Assembly: GCA_016125335.1 (NCBI GenBank)
Contig: WGLY01000011.1
Span: 62,001 to 126,000, forward strand
Direction: 5' to 3'
DNA from: Frankiales bacterium
GTDB taxonomy: Bacteria; Actinomycetota; Actinomycetes; S36-B12; CAIYMF01
DNA: 64,000 bases
Shown here: piece after piece, positions 1 to 7,689 of the stretch
Numbering within the stretch: the first letter of the stretch is position 1
Layout of the letters: the number at the start of each line of letters is the position of its first letter
Notes under the pieces: generated by a model
What the model saw: only the letters and a program-made list of their open reading frames with translations
What the model was told of the DNA's origin: nothing
Databases searched by the model: none
Translations under genes and position numbers: made by a program

Positions 1-2
1 CG

Positions 3-212
3 CTCGTGGCCGCCTGGGTCGTGCTCGTGCTCGTGCCGGGACTGATGGGCGCACCGATCGCCACGATCAGCCTGTTCCAGCCCGATCTCGGGCTCGCGAT
101 GGTGGCTACCGCGGTGTGCGGCGTGCTCTGGGCCGTGGTCAGGCTGGGCGTGGCGTACACGGGCGGCGCCGGAGCGCGGCCCGAGGGAATCGACCAGCCG
201 GCCGGCGCCTGA
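3..212 (+). CDS. C-terminal end of a membrane protein (5' cut by window edge)
   Basis: An open frame enters the window at base 3 and stops at 210-212. The roughly 69 visible residues hold two hydrophobic stretches (around GTG 6 to base 75, and bases 85-160), followed by a short polar Gly/Ala/Pro tail. This looks like the last two membrane helices of a longer protein. No catalytic motif is visible, so the family cannot be named. The GTG at base 6 could serve as a start but the frame is open upstream, so truncation is more likely. The downstream neighbour is a tRNA gene on the other strand. Confidence 0.5.
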   Translation, partial: LVAAWVVLVLVPGLMGAPIATISLFQPDLGLAMVATAVCGVLWAVVRLGVAYTGGAGARPEGIDQPAGA

Positions 213-272
213 CGCCGACGACGCGCGGCGGGGCTGCCCGTCGGCCGCCCGGCGGCGCCCGGGCCGCAGCGG

Positions 273-346
273 TGCCCCGAGTGGGAGTCGAACCCACACT
301 GGATGGTGTTTGAGACCACTGCCTCTGCCGGTTGGGCTATCGGGGC
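273..346 (-). tRNA. tRNA-Leu (anticodon CAA) with a short variable loop
   Basis: Read on the minus strand the 74 nt fold as a cloverleaf: a perfect 7-bp acceptor stem (GCCCCGA/TCGGGGC), discriminator A, a 3-bp D stem with GG in the loop, anticodon stem GTGGT/ACCAT around loop CTCAAAC, a 5-nt variable loop (CCAGT) and a perfect 5-bp T stem (GTGGG/CCCAC) with loop TTCGACT. The anticodon CAA reads UUG, giving Leu. CCA is not encoded. Most bacterial tRNA-Leu have a long variable arm, which is missing here; the D arm is nevertheless Leu-like (3-bp stem, GGCAGA). From memory, mycobacteria carry a 74-nt leuX tRNA in the same place beside the ANTAR regulator gene. Confidence 0.93.
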
Positions 347-389
347 GGCGTGCTCAGACTACCGGCCGGAGGCAGACGGTCCCGTTCCG

Positions 390-395
390 TAGGCT
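390..395 (+). promoter_or_regulatory. -10 box of the ANTAR regulator gene (leaderless start)
   Basis: TAGGCT ends six bases before the GTG at 402, so transcription should begin at or next to the start codon. There is no Shine-Dalgarno sequence. No good -35 box is visible. Confidence 0.55.
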
Positions 396-401
396 TCGCC
401 C

Positions 402-998
402 GTGACCGAGACGCCCGCACCCGCCGTCCGCCGCGTCGTCGTGGCCGAGGACGAGGCCCTCATCCGGCTCGACCTCGTCGAGATGCTGCGCGAGGAGGGC
501 TACGACGTGGTGGGCGAGGCCGGCGACGGTGAGAGCGCCGTCGCCCTGGCCGAGGAGCACCGCCCGGACCTCGTGATGCTCGACGTCAAGATGCCGGTGC
601 TCGACGGGATCAGCGCGGCGGAGCGGATCGCCGGCGCGCGGCTGGCCCCCGTGGTGATGCTGACGGCGTTCAGCCAGCGCGAGCTCGTCGATCGCGCCCG
701 CGACGCCGGGGCGATGGCCTACCTCGTGAAGCCGTTCACGAAGAGCGACCTCGTGCCGGCGATCGAGCTGGCGGTGAGCAGGTTCGCCGAGATCACCGCG
801 CTCGAGGCCGAGGTGTCCGACCTCGAGGAGCGGCTCGAGACCCGCAAACGGGTGGAACGCGCCAAGGCTTTGCTGCAACAGACCTACGGGATGTCGGAGA
901 CCGACGCCTTCCGGTGGCTGCAGAAGTCGGCCATGGACCGGCGCCTGAGCATGCGCGAGGTGGCCGACGTCGTGATCCGCGAGGTTTCGCCGAGGTAA
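402..998 (+). CDS. pdtaR: ANTAR-domain response regulator (PdtaR-like)
   Basis: A 198-residue two-component response regulator that acts on RNA rather than DNA. Residues 11-125 form a receiver domain: acidic pair E16-D17, phosphoacceptor D61 in LDVKMP, T88 and K110 of the switch. Residues about 140-195 form an ANTAR domain, with a coiled stretch leading into ERAKALLQQ and a conserved AFRWLQ block. ANTAR proteins bind paired hairpins in mRNA leaders and act as antiterminators; phosphorylation normally promotes dimerisation. No histidine kinase gene lies in the window, as usual for this orphan regulator. The start is fixed by TAGGCT six bases upstream of the GTG. Position beside tRNA-Leu matches the mycobacterial pdtaR locus. 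Confidence 0.92.
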   Translation: MTETPAPAVRRVVVAEDEALIRLDLVEMLREEGYDVVGEAGDGESAVALAEEHRPDLVMLDVKMPVLDGISAAERIAGARLAPVVMLTAFSQRELVDRARDAGAMAYLVKPFTKSDLVPAIELAVSRFAEITALEAEVSDLEERLETRKRVERAKALLQQTYGMSETDAFRWLQKSAMDRRLSMREVADVVIREVSPR

Positions 999-1040
999 CG
1001 CTCCGGCGTCGGTGGGGGTCCCGGGGCCCTGATCAGCGCC

Positions 1041-1064
1041 GTCGTGTCCAAAGCGTGACACGAC
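1041..1064. promoter_or_regulatory. Perfect inverted repeat upstream of livK (operator or small terminator)
   Basis: GTCGTGTC and GACACGAC are perfect 8-base arms around an 8-base spacer. The site lies 42 bases after the regulator stop codon and about 50 bases upstream of the putative livK -10 box. It could be a repressor/activator operator (half-site GTCGTGTC) or a weak terminator; there is no T tract after it. Confidence 0.45.
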
Positions 1065-1113
1065 CGGTCGGGAATGTTGGCTCAGCCGTGACCCCTCGGC
1101 CCTGCATCGCTGC

Positions 1114-1119
1114 TAGGTT
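1114..1119 (+). promoter_or_regulatory. Putative -10 box of the liv operon
   Basis: TAGGTT fits the actinobacterial TAnnnT -10 pattern and would start transcription near 1126, leaving a leader of about 47 nt with a Shine-Dalgarno sequence. No convincing -35 box is seen. Confidence 0.35.
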
Positions 1120-1172
1120 CACGGACATTCCAGACCCGGTAGTGCCGGGCGTTTCTCACGCTAGGACGGGAT

Positions 1173-2447
1173 ATGCGTAACGCTTACAAGATCGGGGCGC
1201 TGGCGATCGCCGGAAGCCTCGCGCTCGCCGCGTGCGGCAGCTCGACGTCGAACGGCTCGTCGAGCGGGGGCGGCGGCGGCGGCGGCAAGACGGTCACGAT
1301 CTCCACCGACCTCCCGCTGCAGGGCTCGTCGAAGGACGCGTCCGACGCCACCAACCAGGCGATCGAGCTCTACCTCGACCAGATCGGCTACAAGGCCGGC
1401 GACTACACGATCGAGCTCAAGAAGTACGACGACTCGACCGCGGCCGCGGGCAAGTGGGACCAGGCGCAGTGCACCAAGAACGCGCAGGACCACGTGGCCA
1501 ACACTGCCGAGGTCGCGGTCATGGGCACCTACAACTCCGGGTGCGCGCAGATCCAGATCCCGATCCTCAACCAGGACCCCAGCGGCCCGATGCTGATGGT
1601 CTCGCAGGCCAACACCTACCCCGGCCTGACCAAGTCGTGGGCCCCTGGCGACCCTGACAAGTACTACCCGACGGGCAAGCGCAACTACGCCCGCGTCGTC
1701 ACCACCGACGACAACCAGGGCCGCGCCGCCGCGCAGTTCATGGCGAAGGACCTCGGCGTCAAGAAGTGCTACGTGCTCAACGACAACGAGACCTACGGCC
1801 AGGGCATCGCGAAGGCGTTCGCCGACGAGGCCGCCAAGCAGGGCATCACGGTGCTCGGCAACGACCCGTGGGACGCCAAGCAGCCGAACTACACCGCTCT
1901 CTTCGAGAAGATCAAGTCGCAGAGCCCCGACTGCATCTACCTCGGCGGCATCTTCGACAACAACGGCGGCCAGCTGATCAAGGACAAGGTCTCGGTCCTC
2001 GGTGACAACACCAAGGTCGCGATGATGGGTCCTGACGGCTTCACCGGCTACCCCGAGCTGAACAAGCTGCCCGAGGGCCAGGGCATGTACCTGTCCTTCC
2101 CCGGCCTCACCAACACCGACCTGCGCGCGCAGGGCGGGGCGGCCGCGAAGCTGCTCGACGACTACAAGGCCAAGTACGGCTCCGACCCGGCGTCCTCCTA
2201 CGCGCTGTACGGCGTCGCGGCGGTCCAGGTCATCCTGCAGGCCATCCAGCAGTCCGACGGCACCCGTGCCTCCGTGACCAACCAGGTCTTCAGCGGCTCG
2301 GGCATCACGATCCCCGCGGACGTGTCGGCCATCGGTAAGGAGATCAAGATCGACCCGACGACGGGCGACGTGAACCTCGTCGACCTGACGATCGAGCAGA
2401 TCAAGAACAACGAGGAGACCACCCTGAAGGCCTGGCCCGTCTCCTGA
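1173..2447 (+). CDS. livK: Branched-chain amino acid ABC transporter, substrate-binding lipoprotein
   Basis: A 424-residue type I periplasmic binding protein anchored outside the membrane. Residues 1-21 are a lipoprotein signal with lipobox LAAC (lipidated C21), followed by a Ser/Gly linker (about 22-39). The rest is the two-lobed Leu/Ile/Val-binding fold (Peripla_BP_6 type), with an early TDLPLQG motif. The ATG at 1173 is preceded by AGGACGGG. It is first in an operon with two permeases and two ATPases, so it delivers ligand to LivHMGF. Ligand could be branched-chain amino acids, other amino acids, amides or urea; sequence alone does not settle that. Confidence 0.9.
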   Translation: MRNAYKIGALAIAGSLALAACGSSTSNGSSSGGGGGGGKTVTISTDLPLQGSSKDASDATNQAIELYLDQIGYKAGDYTIELKKYDDSTAAAGKWDQAQCTKNAQDHVANTAEVAVMGTYNSGCAQIQIPILNQDPSGPMLMVSQANTYPGLTKSWAPGDPDKYYPTGKRNYARVVTTDDNQGRAAAQFMAKDLGVKKCYVLNDNETYGQGIAKAFADEAAKQGITVLGNDPWDAKQPNYTALFEKIKSQSPDCIYLGGIFDNNGGQLIKDKVSVLGDNTKVAMMGPDGFTGYPELNKLPEGQGMYLSFPGLTNTDLRAQGGAAAKLLDDYKAKYGSDPASSYALYGVAAVQVILQAIQQSDGTRASVTNQVFSGSGITIPADVSAIGKEIKIDPTTGDVNLVDLTIEQIKNNEETTLKAWPVS

Positions 2448-2488
2448 CGGTCCCGTCTCGGGTCTCCACGAGAAAAAGTCTCGACAAA

Positions 2489-2525
2489 GCAGGTCGGGCG
2501 GGGCACGCAGCCCCGCCCGACCTGC
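2489..2525 (+). terminator. Strong hairpin between livK and livH (attenuating terminator)
   Basis: Two perfect 16-base arms (2489-2504 and 2510-2525) enclose a 5-base loop ACGCA. It lies 41 bases after the livK stop and 38 bases before livH. Such stems between a binding-protein gene and its permease genes usually end most transcripts or protect the upstream mRNA, so that binding protein is made in excess. There is no T-rich tail, typical for GC-rich actinobacteria. Confidence 0.85.
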
Positions 2526-2568
2526 TAACTTTCGGGCCACTTCCTGATCGTCCGCGAAGGGGATGTCC

Positions 2569-3618
2569 ATGACCATCACGGCAGTAGAGGTAGCGGACTC
2601 ACGACCCGTACTCATGGCCCGGGAGAAGGTCGAGCGGGGGATCGGGATCGCCCTCCTGGTCGGGGTGACTGCCTGGTTGATCTGGAACTTCGTCGCCGGC
2701 CCGGTGCAGTTCGTGAACGTGGGGCTCGCGGGTCTGCGGCTCGGCGCGATCTACGCGCTGATCGCGCTGGGGTACACCCTGGTGTACGGCATCATCGAGC
2801 TGATCAACTTCGCCCACGGCGACCTGTTCATGCTGGGGTCCGTCTTCTCGGCGCTGATCCTCGTCAAGGCGCTGGGCGCTGACAGCAACACGCCGCTCAA
2901 CTGGATCCTCATGATCGGCGTCATGGTGCTCGTCATGGCCATGTGCGCCACGCTCAACGTGACCGCGGAGTTCGTCGCCTACCGGCGGCTGAGACGAGCG
3001 CCCAAGCTGGCGCCGCTCATCACCGCGGTCGGCATCAGCTTCATCTTCCAGTGGTTCGGCCTCAAGCTGAACGGCTCCGCGCCGAAGAGCTGGCCCAAGG
3101 TCATCCCCGACGGCGGTCTGAAGATCGGCTCCGTCACGATCGACTGGTCCACCATCATCGTGATCGGTGTGACGATCCCGCTCCTGCTGCTGCTGTCCTA
3201 CATCGTGCAGCGCACCCGCCAGGGCAAGGCGATGCGCGCCACCGCGCAGGACCAGGACGCCGCGCGGCTGATGGGCATCAACGTCAACCGCACGATCTCG
3301 TTCACCTTCGCCCTCGGCGGGGCGATGGCCGGCGCGGCCGGCATGCTCTACCTCGAGACCTTCGGCACCACGCGCTACGACGCCGGCTTCCAGCTCGGCC
3401 TCATCGCGTTCACCGCCGCCGTCCTGGGCGGCATCGGCAACCTGCAGGGCGCCGTGCTGGGCGGCTTCCTGATCGGCCTCATCCAGGGCTTCAACGACGG
3501 ACTGCCGTACGGCCTGGGCCAGAAGTGGTCGCAGACCGTGGTGTTCACCATCCTCATCCTGCTCATGGTCTTCAAGCCCGAAGGCATCCTGGGCAAGCCG
3601 ACCATCGAGAAGGTGTGA
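2569..3618 (+). CDS. livH: Branched-chain amino acid ABC transporter, permease LivH
   Basis: An inner-membrane permease of the LivH/BPD_transp_2 family, about 349 residues with eight or more hydrophobic helices. The family hallmark GYTLVYGIIELINFAHGD follows the second helix, and the late loop GIGNLQGAVLGG matches the region that contacts the ATPase. Two ATGs are possible: 2563 lies directly against AAGGGG, while 2569 has normal spacing of six bases, so 2569 is preferred. It forms the translocation channel with LivM. livM starts four bases after its stop, indicating one transcript. Confidence 0.9.
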   Translation: MTITAVEVADSRPVLMAREKVERGIGIALLVGVTAWLIWNFVAGPVQFVNVGLAGLRLGAIYALIALGYTLVYGIIELINFAHGDLFMLGSVFSALILVKALGADSNTPLNWILMIGVMVLVMAMCATLNVTAEFVAYRRLRRAPKLAPLITAVGISFIFQWFGLKLNGSAPKSWPKVIPDGGLKIGSVTIDWSTIIVIGVTIPLLLLLSYIVQRTRQGKAMRATAQDQDAARLMGINVNRTISFTFALGGAMAGAAGMLYLETFGTTRYDAGFQLGLIAFTAAVLGGIGNLQGAVLGGFLIGLIQGFNDGLPYGLGQKWSQTVVFTILILLMVFKPEGILGKPTIEKV

Positions 3619-3622
3619 CGAG

Positions 3623-4876
3623 ATGAGCGTGAGCACGACCGACACGGTCACCGACGAAGCAGTCAAGTCCGACCTCGTCGTCACCCACACCAAGCGCTGG
3701 GCGCTGTCGTTCGTGGCAGCGGCCGTGGTGATGTGGCTCTTCTACACCTTCGCGCTGCCCAACACGTCGGAAGGCGTCCAGACCTTCTTCCGCGAGTGGC
3801 TGCCGCTCAACTCGGTCAACGAGGCGCTGGTCTGGGTGATCTGCGCGGTCGGCCTGAACATCGTGGTCGGCTACGCCGGACTGCTCGACCTGGGGTTCGT
3901 CGCCTTCTGGGCCATCGGCGGCTACACCGCCGGCTGGATCATGTCGACGTTCTTCAACCAGATCACGAACGGCTTCTACTTCCTCTCGGCCGCTCCGCCC
4001 AACCAGCCCGGCATCCACATCAACTGGTGGATCGTGCTGGTGGTGGCCGGCTGCGTCTGTGCGCTGGCGGGCATCATCATCGGCGCGCCCACCCTGCGCC
4101 TCAAGAGCGACTACCTGGCGCTGGTCACCCTCGGCTTCGGCGAGATCATCCCCCAGGTGTTCCTCAACGGCGACGACATCAACGGCTTCAACTTCACCAA
4201 CGGCGCCCTGGGCATCGCACCCCTCGACAACGTGGCACCGCTGCCCTTCGGACCGGCCGAGATCACCATCGGCAACGCCAACATCGCCATCTCCAGACCG
4301 CTCGGGCCGTTCGACACCACGGCGAAGTTCGTGCTCTTCTCGATCGTCACGGCGTTCGCGGTGTTCGTGTCGCTGCGCATCCGCGAGGGACGCCTCGGCC
4401 GGGCCTGGCTGGCCATCCGCGAGGACGAGCTGGCGGCGTCGATGATGGGCGTGCCGCTGATGCGCTCCAAGCTCGCGGCGTACGCCGTGGGCGCGTTCAT
4501 GGGCGGCCTGGGCGGCGTGGTCTACGCCGTGCACAACAACAGCGTGTTCCCGGACCGCTTCAACTTCTCCATCTCGATCATCCTGCTCGCGATGGTGGTG
4601 CTCGGCGGCATGGGCAACGTGTGGGGCGTCATGATCGGCGCCCTGCTGCTGGCCTGGTTCAACTCGACGGGCCTGCCTCAGTTCGGCGACTCGTTCAACG
4701 CGCAGTTCGGCACGGACATCAACTTCCCGTCGTTCAACTACCTGATCTTCGGGTCGATCCTCGTGCTCATGATGCTGTTCAGACGCGAAGGCATGTTCCC
4801 CGAGACGCGCACCCGGCAGGTGCTGCAGGAAGCGGAACGGTCGGACGACGAAGAGCTCGACGGAGGAGAGGTATGA
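3623..4876 (+). CDS. livM: Branched-chain amino acid ABC transporter, permease LivM
   Basis: A 417-residue multi-pass permease, partner of LivH. It carries the LivM signature with NIVVGYAGLLDLGFVAFW followed by a glycine-rich helix, and a late loop GGMGNVWGVMIGALLL. An extra-cytoplasmic insert between the second and third blocks is longer than in short family members. The C-terminal tail is acidic (Glu/Asp rich, last 25 residues). Its stop overlaps the livG start (ATGA at 4873-4876), so the two are translationally coupled. Confidence 0.9.
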   Translation: MSVSTTDTVTDEAVKSDLVVTHTKRWALSFVAAAVVMWLFYTFALPNTSEGVQTFFREWLPLNSVNEALVWVICAVGLNIVVGYAGLLDLGFVAFWAIGGYTAGWIMSTFFNQITNGFYFLSAAPPNQPGIHINWWIVLVVAGCVCALAGIIIGAPTLRLKSDYLALVTLGFGEIIPQVFLNGDDINGFNFTNGALGIAPLDNVAPLPFGPAEITIGNANIAISRPLGPFDTTAKFVLFSIVTAFAVFVSLRIREGRLGRAWLAIREDELAASMMGVPLMRSKLAAYAVGAFMGGLGGVVYAVHNNSVFPDRFNFSISIILLAMVVLGGMGNVWGVMIGALLLAWFNSTGLPQFGDSFNAQFGTDINFPSFNYLIFGSILVLMMLFRREGMFPETRTRQVLQEAERSDDEELDGGEV

Positions 4877-5679
4877 CCGCGAGCGCGGAGGCGACCGCCA
4901 CAGCCCTGGTCGCCGACAACATCACCGTCCGGTTCGGCGGCCTGGTCGCCGTGAAGGGGGTGTCGTTCGTCATCCCCGAGAACACGATCGTCTCCCTCAT
5001 CGGGCCCAACGGCGCCGGCAAGACGACGTTCTTCAACGTCCTGACCGGGCTCTACCGCCCGGCGTCGGGTTCGGTGACCCTCGGCAGCACTGACATCACC
5101 GGCCAGTCGCCGCACAAGATCGCCCAGCTCGGCCTGGGCCGGACCTTCCAGAACATCCGGCTGTTCGGCCTCATGACCGCGGCCGAGAACGTCATGGTGG
5201 CGATGCACTCGCACACCACGTCGAACATCTTCCAGATCGTCGGCAGGACCCGGCACCAGCGGCGCGAGGAGCGCGAGTCGCGCGCGTTCGCGCAGGAGAT
5301 GCTCGAGTTCGTCGGCATCGGCCGGCACGCCGAGGAGTACGCCCGCAACCTGTCCTACGGCGACCAGCGGCGCCTGGAGATGGCGCGCGCGCTCGCCCTG
5401 CGCCCCAAGGTGCTGCTGCTCGACGAGCCCACGGCCGGCATGAACCCGCAGGAGTCGGCCGTGTTCGTCGACTTCGTGCGGCGCGTACGCGATGAGCAGC
5501 ACGTGTCGGTGCTGCTCATCGAGCACGACATGAGCGTGGTCATGCGCGTCTCGGAGCGGATCACCGTGCTCGACCAGGGCGAGAAGATCGCCGAGGGCGG
5601 ACCCGACGACATCCGCAACGACCAGCGCGTCGTCGAGGCCTACCTCGGCAAGACGGGCACCGAGGGGAGCGCCCGATGA
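4873..5679 (+). CDS. livG: Branched-chain amino acid ABC transporter, ATP-binding protein LivG
   Basis: A 268-residue ABC ATPase. Walker A GPNGAGKT lies near residue 45, a Q-loop FQNIRLF near 95, the signature LSYGDQRR near 160, Walker B VLLLDEPTAG near 180 and the switch histidine in IEHDMS near 217. The longer loop between Q-loop and signature is typical of LivG. The start is set by the ATGA overlap with livM; the frame stays open far upstream but that extension is out-of-frame livM. It pairs with LivF to drive import. Confidence 0.93.
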   Translation: MTASAEATATALVADNITVRFGGLVAVKGVSFVIPENTIVSLIGPNGAGKTTFFNVLTGLYRPASGSVTLGSTDITGQSPHKIAQLGLGRTFQNIRLFGLMTAAENVMVAMHSHTTSNIFQIVGRTRHQRREERESRAFAQEMLEFVGIGRHAEEYARNLSYGDQRRLEMARALALRPKVLLLDEPTAGMNPQESAVFVDFVRRVRDEQHVSVLLIEHDMSVVMRVSERITVLDQGEKIAEGGPDDIRNDQRVVEAYLGKTGTEGSAR

Positions 5680-6431
5680 CGGCCATGGAGCCCACCGTCG
5701 ACGCGACGGGCCGCAAGGGCGCCCCGATGCTGGCGATCGACGACATCGCCGTCTACTACGGCAACATCGCCGCGGTGAAGGGGCTCTCGCTGCGGGTGCA
5801 CCCGGGCGAGATCGTCACGCTCATCGGGTCCAACGGCGCGGGCAAGTCCACGACGCTGCGGGCCATCTCCGGGCTGATCCGGACCAAGAGCGGCACGATC
5901 CGGTTCAACGGCGACCAGATCAACGGGCGCGAGGGCCACGACATCGTCAAGGCCGGCATCTGCCAGTCGCCGGAGGGCCGGCGCATCTTCCCGCGCATGA
6001 CCGTCTCGGAGAACCTCGACCTCGGCGCGTTCCTGCGCGACGACAAGGAGGGGATCGAGGCCGACCGCCAGCGGGTGCTCGAGCTGTTCCCGCGCCTGGC
6101 CGACCGCATCCACCAGAAGGCCGGCACGATGTCCGGCGGCGAGCAGCAGATGCTCGCGGTGGCCCGCGCGCTCATGGGGCGGCCCCAGCTGCTGCTGCTC
6201 GACGAGCCGTCCATGGGTCTCGCGCCGGTGCTCGTCGACCTCATCTTCGACACCATCGAGACCATCCGCGAGCAGGGCACCACGGTGCTCGTCGTGGAGC
6301 AGAACGCCCTGGCCGCCCTGCGGATCGCCGACTACGCCTACGTGCTGGAGTCGGGCTCGCTCAAGCTCGAGGGCCCGGCAGCCCCGATGGCCGAGGACGA
6401 CGAGATCGTGCGCGCCTACCTCGGCGGCTGA
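5676..6431 (+). CDS. livF: Branched-chain amino acid ABC transporter, ATP-binding protein LivF
   Basis: A 251-residue ABC ATPase, the second motor subunit. Walker A GSNGAGKST lies near residue 52, followed by PEGRRIFPRMTV, which is diagnostic of LivF, the signature SGGEQQM near 153 and Walker B LLLLDEPSMGLAP near 172. ATGA overlap with livG couples translation. It is the last gene of the operon; a hairpin candidate follows at 6452-6489. Confidence 0.93.
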   Translation: MTAMEPTVDATGRKGAPMLAIDDIAVYYGNIAAVKGLSLRVHPGEIVTLIGSNGAGKSTTLRAISGLIRTKSGTIRFNGDQINGREGHDIVKAGICQSPEGRRIFPRMTVSENLDLGAFLRDDKEGIEADRQRVLELFPRLADRIHQKAGTMSGGEQQMLAVARALMGRPQLLLLDEPSMGLAPVLVDLIFDTIETIREQGTTVLVVEQNALAALRIADYAYVLESGSLKLEGPAAPMAEDDEIVRAYLGG

Positions 6432-6451
6432 GCGGACACCGCACCGCAGAT

Positions 6452-6489
6452 CGCCCGGCCCGGCCCGCCTGCGCACGCAGGATCGGGCG
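6452..6489 (+). terminator. Candidate terminator of the liv operon
   Basis: An inner perfect stem CCTGCG/CGCAGG (6468-6481, loop CA) sits within outer arms CGCCCG (6452-6457) and CGGGCG (6484-6489), followed by TCTTGG. The outer pairing leaves unpaired bases on the left side, so the fold is imperfect. Confidence 0.35.
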
Positions 6490-6494
6490 TCTTG

Positions 6495-6532
6495 GCAAAC
6501 CCTTGACGCAGATTCTGGGGCGAAAGGGTTGC
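6495..6532. promoter_or_regulatory. Inverted repeat around a TTGACG box upstream of the GNAT gene
   Basis: GCAAACCCTT (6495-6504) pairs with AAGGGTTGC (6524-6532) except for one bulged A. TTGACG at 6503-6508 resembles a -35 box, but the best -10 candidate downstream is poor. The arrangement suggests a promoter with a flanking operator. The leader 6533-6627 also has a GGCGCCG/CGGCGCC hairpin. Confidence 0.35.
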
Positions 6533-6627
6533 ATGGGTGGCCGGCCCGGACGAGAGTGCGGCAGGCGCCGTGGGGGCGGCGCCGAGGCGTGCCGACCGGC
6601 CGTCTCCCGCCGTCCAGGGGGTGTCGC

Positions 6628-7248
6628 GTGCTCCGAGCACCGGTCGTGGTCCGCTCCGCGAACGAGGCCGACCTGCCCGCCCTCCACGACCTGTGGGAGG
6701 AGTTCCGGGACCGGTCCGGTGCGGCAGTGCTGCCCCACGGCTCACCCGACGTCGGCGAGCGGATCTCGGCGCGCATCGCCGAGTCGCGCGCCGCGGTGGA
6801 GGCCGGCCTGCGCCCCTGCTACCGCCTGATCATCGCCTGGCGCGACGGCGAGCCGATCGCCTTCGCGTCGCTGTCCGTGGTGGACCGCGGGCTGCTGTCC
6901 GGCTCGTGCGCCGTGCTCGTGGACGCGCTGCACGTCGACGCGCGCCACCGCAAGCTGGGGGTCGGCACGGCCATGCTCCGCGATGCCGCGGCGTTCGCTG
7001 AGGAGATCGGCGCGGCCGACGTCGTGGTGAACGCGCCGCCGAACCTGCGCGACGCGAACCGGTTCTACGCCCGGCACGGCTTCGCGCCGGTGGTGGTGCG
7101 CCGCTCGGCGCCGCTGTCCGTGCTCCGGCGCAAGCTCGGGGTGGAGCCGCGGCTCGACATGCGCGACGCGACCTCCGACCTCACGGCCGTGCAGCGCACC
7201 CTGCGGCGCCGGGCCCTGCTCACACCCCGGCGCGCGGCGCGCCCCTGA
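6628..7248 (+). CDS. GNAT family N-acetyltransferase
   Basis: A 206-residue Gcn5-related acetyltransferase that would move an acetyl group from acetyl-CoA to an amine. The fold begins at VVVRSANEADLPALHDLWEE; the acetyl-CoA loop RHRKLGVGTAML lies near residue 110 (R/Q-x-x-G-x-G/A pattern), and the last block is DANRFYARHGFAPV. GTG 6628 is chosen because CAGGGGG lies six bases upstream; a TTG at 6529 would add 33 unconserved Arg/Pro-rich residues. Substrate is unknown. Basic residues in the last 20 positions are typical of high-GC ends. Confidence 0.8.
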   Translation: MLRAPVVVRSANEADLPALHDLWEEFRDRSGAAVLPHGSPDVGERISARIAESRAAVEAGLRPCYRLIIAWRDGEPIAFASLSVVDRGLLSGSCAVLVDALHVDARHRKLGVGTAMLRDAAAFAEEIGAADVVVNAPPNLRDANRFYARHGFAPVVVRRSAPLSVLRRKLGVEPRLDMRDATSDLTAVQRTLRRRALLTPRRAARP

Positions 7249-7262
7249 GCGGACGCCGGGGC

Positions 7263-7673
7263 TCAGACCCCGGGCCGGTCCCGCAGCATGCAGGTGAGCC
7301 GCACCGTGCACACCCGGCGGCCGTCGTCGTCGACGATGACGATCTCGTAGGTGGCCAGCGTGCGGCCCAGGGAGATGGCCGTCGCGGTGCCCGTCACGTG
7401 CCCGCTGGTGGCGCTGCGGTGGTGCGAGGCGGAGATCTCGATGCCCACGGCCACCCGTTCCGGGCCGGCGTGGATGTTCGCGGCGATCGAGCCGAGGCTC
7501 TCGCCGAGCACCGCGCTGGCGCCCCCGTGCAGGAGCCCGAAGGGCTGCCGGTTGCCGGCCACCGGGATCCGGCCCACGACGCGCTCCGCCGAGGCCTCGA
7601 GCAGCTCCATGCCCATGGTCTCGCCCAGCTCGCCGATGCCGATCTCGGACATGTGGTCCAGGAAGTCCGTCAC
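7263..7673 (-). CDS. Hotdog-fold thioesterase (PaaI / DUF4442-like acyl-CoA thioesterase)
   Basis: A 136-residue single hotdog domain of the PaaI family, which hydrolyses acyl- or aroyl-CoA thioesters. The helix motif LLHGGASAVLGESLGS (residues about 47-62) includes the HGG and the candidate catalytic Glu; GIEISASHHRSA follows on the next strand. Length is normal for the family. The start GTG lies only 23 bases from the divergent polA start and is preceded by TAGGCT six bases upstream, predicting a leaderless transcript. Substrate unknown; similar proteins serve phenylacetate, menaquinone or housekeeping thioester clearance. Confidence 0.85.
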   Translation of the reverse strand: MTDFLDHMSEIGIGELGETMGMELLEASAERVVGRIPVAGNRQPFGLLHGGASAVLGESLGSIAANIHAGPERVAVGIEISASHHRSATSGHVTGTATAISLGRTLATYEIVIVDDDGRRVCTVRLTCMLRDRPGV

Positions 7674-7679
7674 CGCCCC

Positions 7680-7689
7680 AGCCTAGGAT
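7680..7689. promoter_or_regulatory. Two overlapping divergent -10 boxes (thioesterase and polA)
   Basis: AGCCTAGGAT contains TAGGAT on the plus strand (7684-7689, seven bases before the polA GTG) and TAGGCT on the minus strand (7685-7680, six bases before the thioesterase GTG). They share the central TA. Both genes should be leaderless and the two promoters cannot be open at once. Confidence 0.6.
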
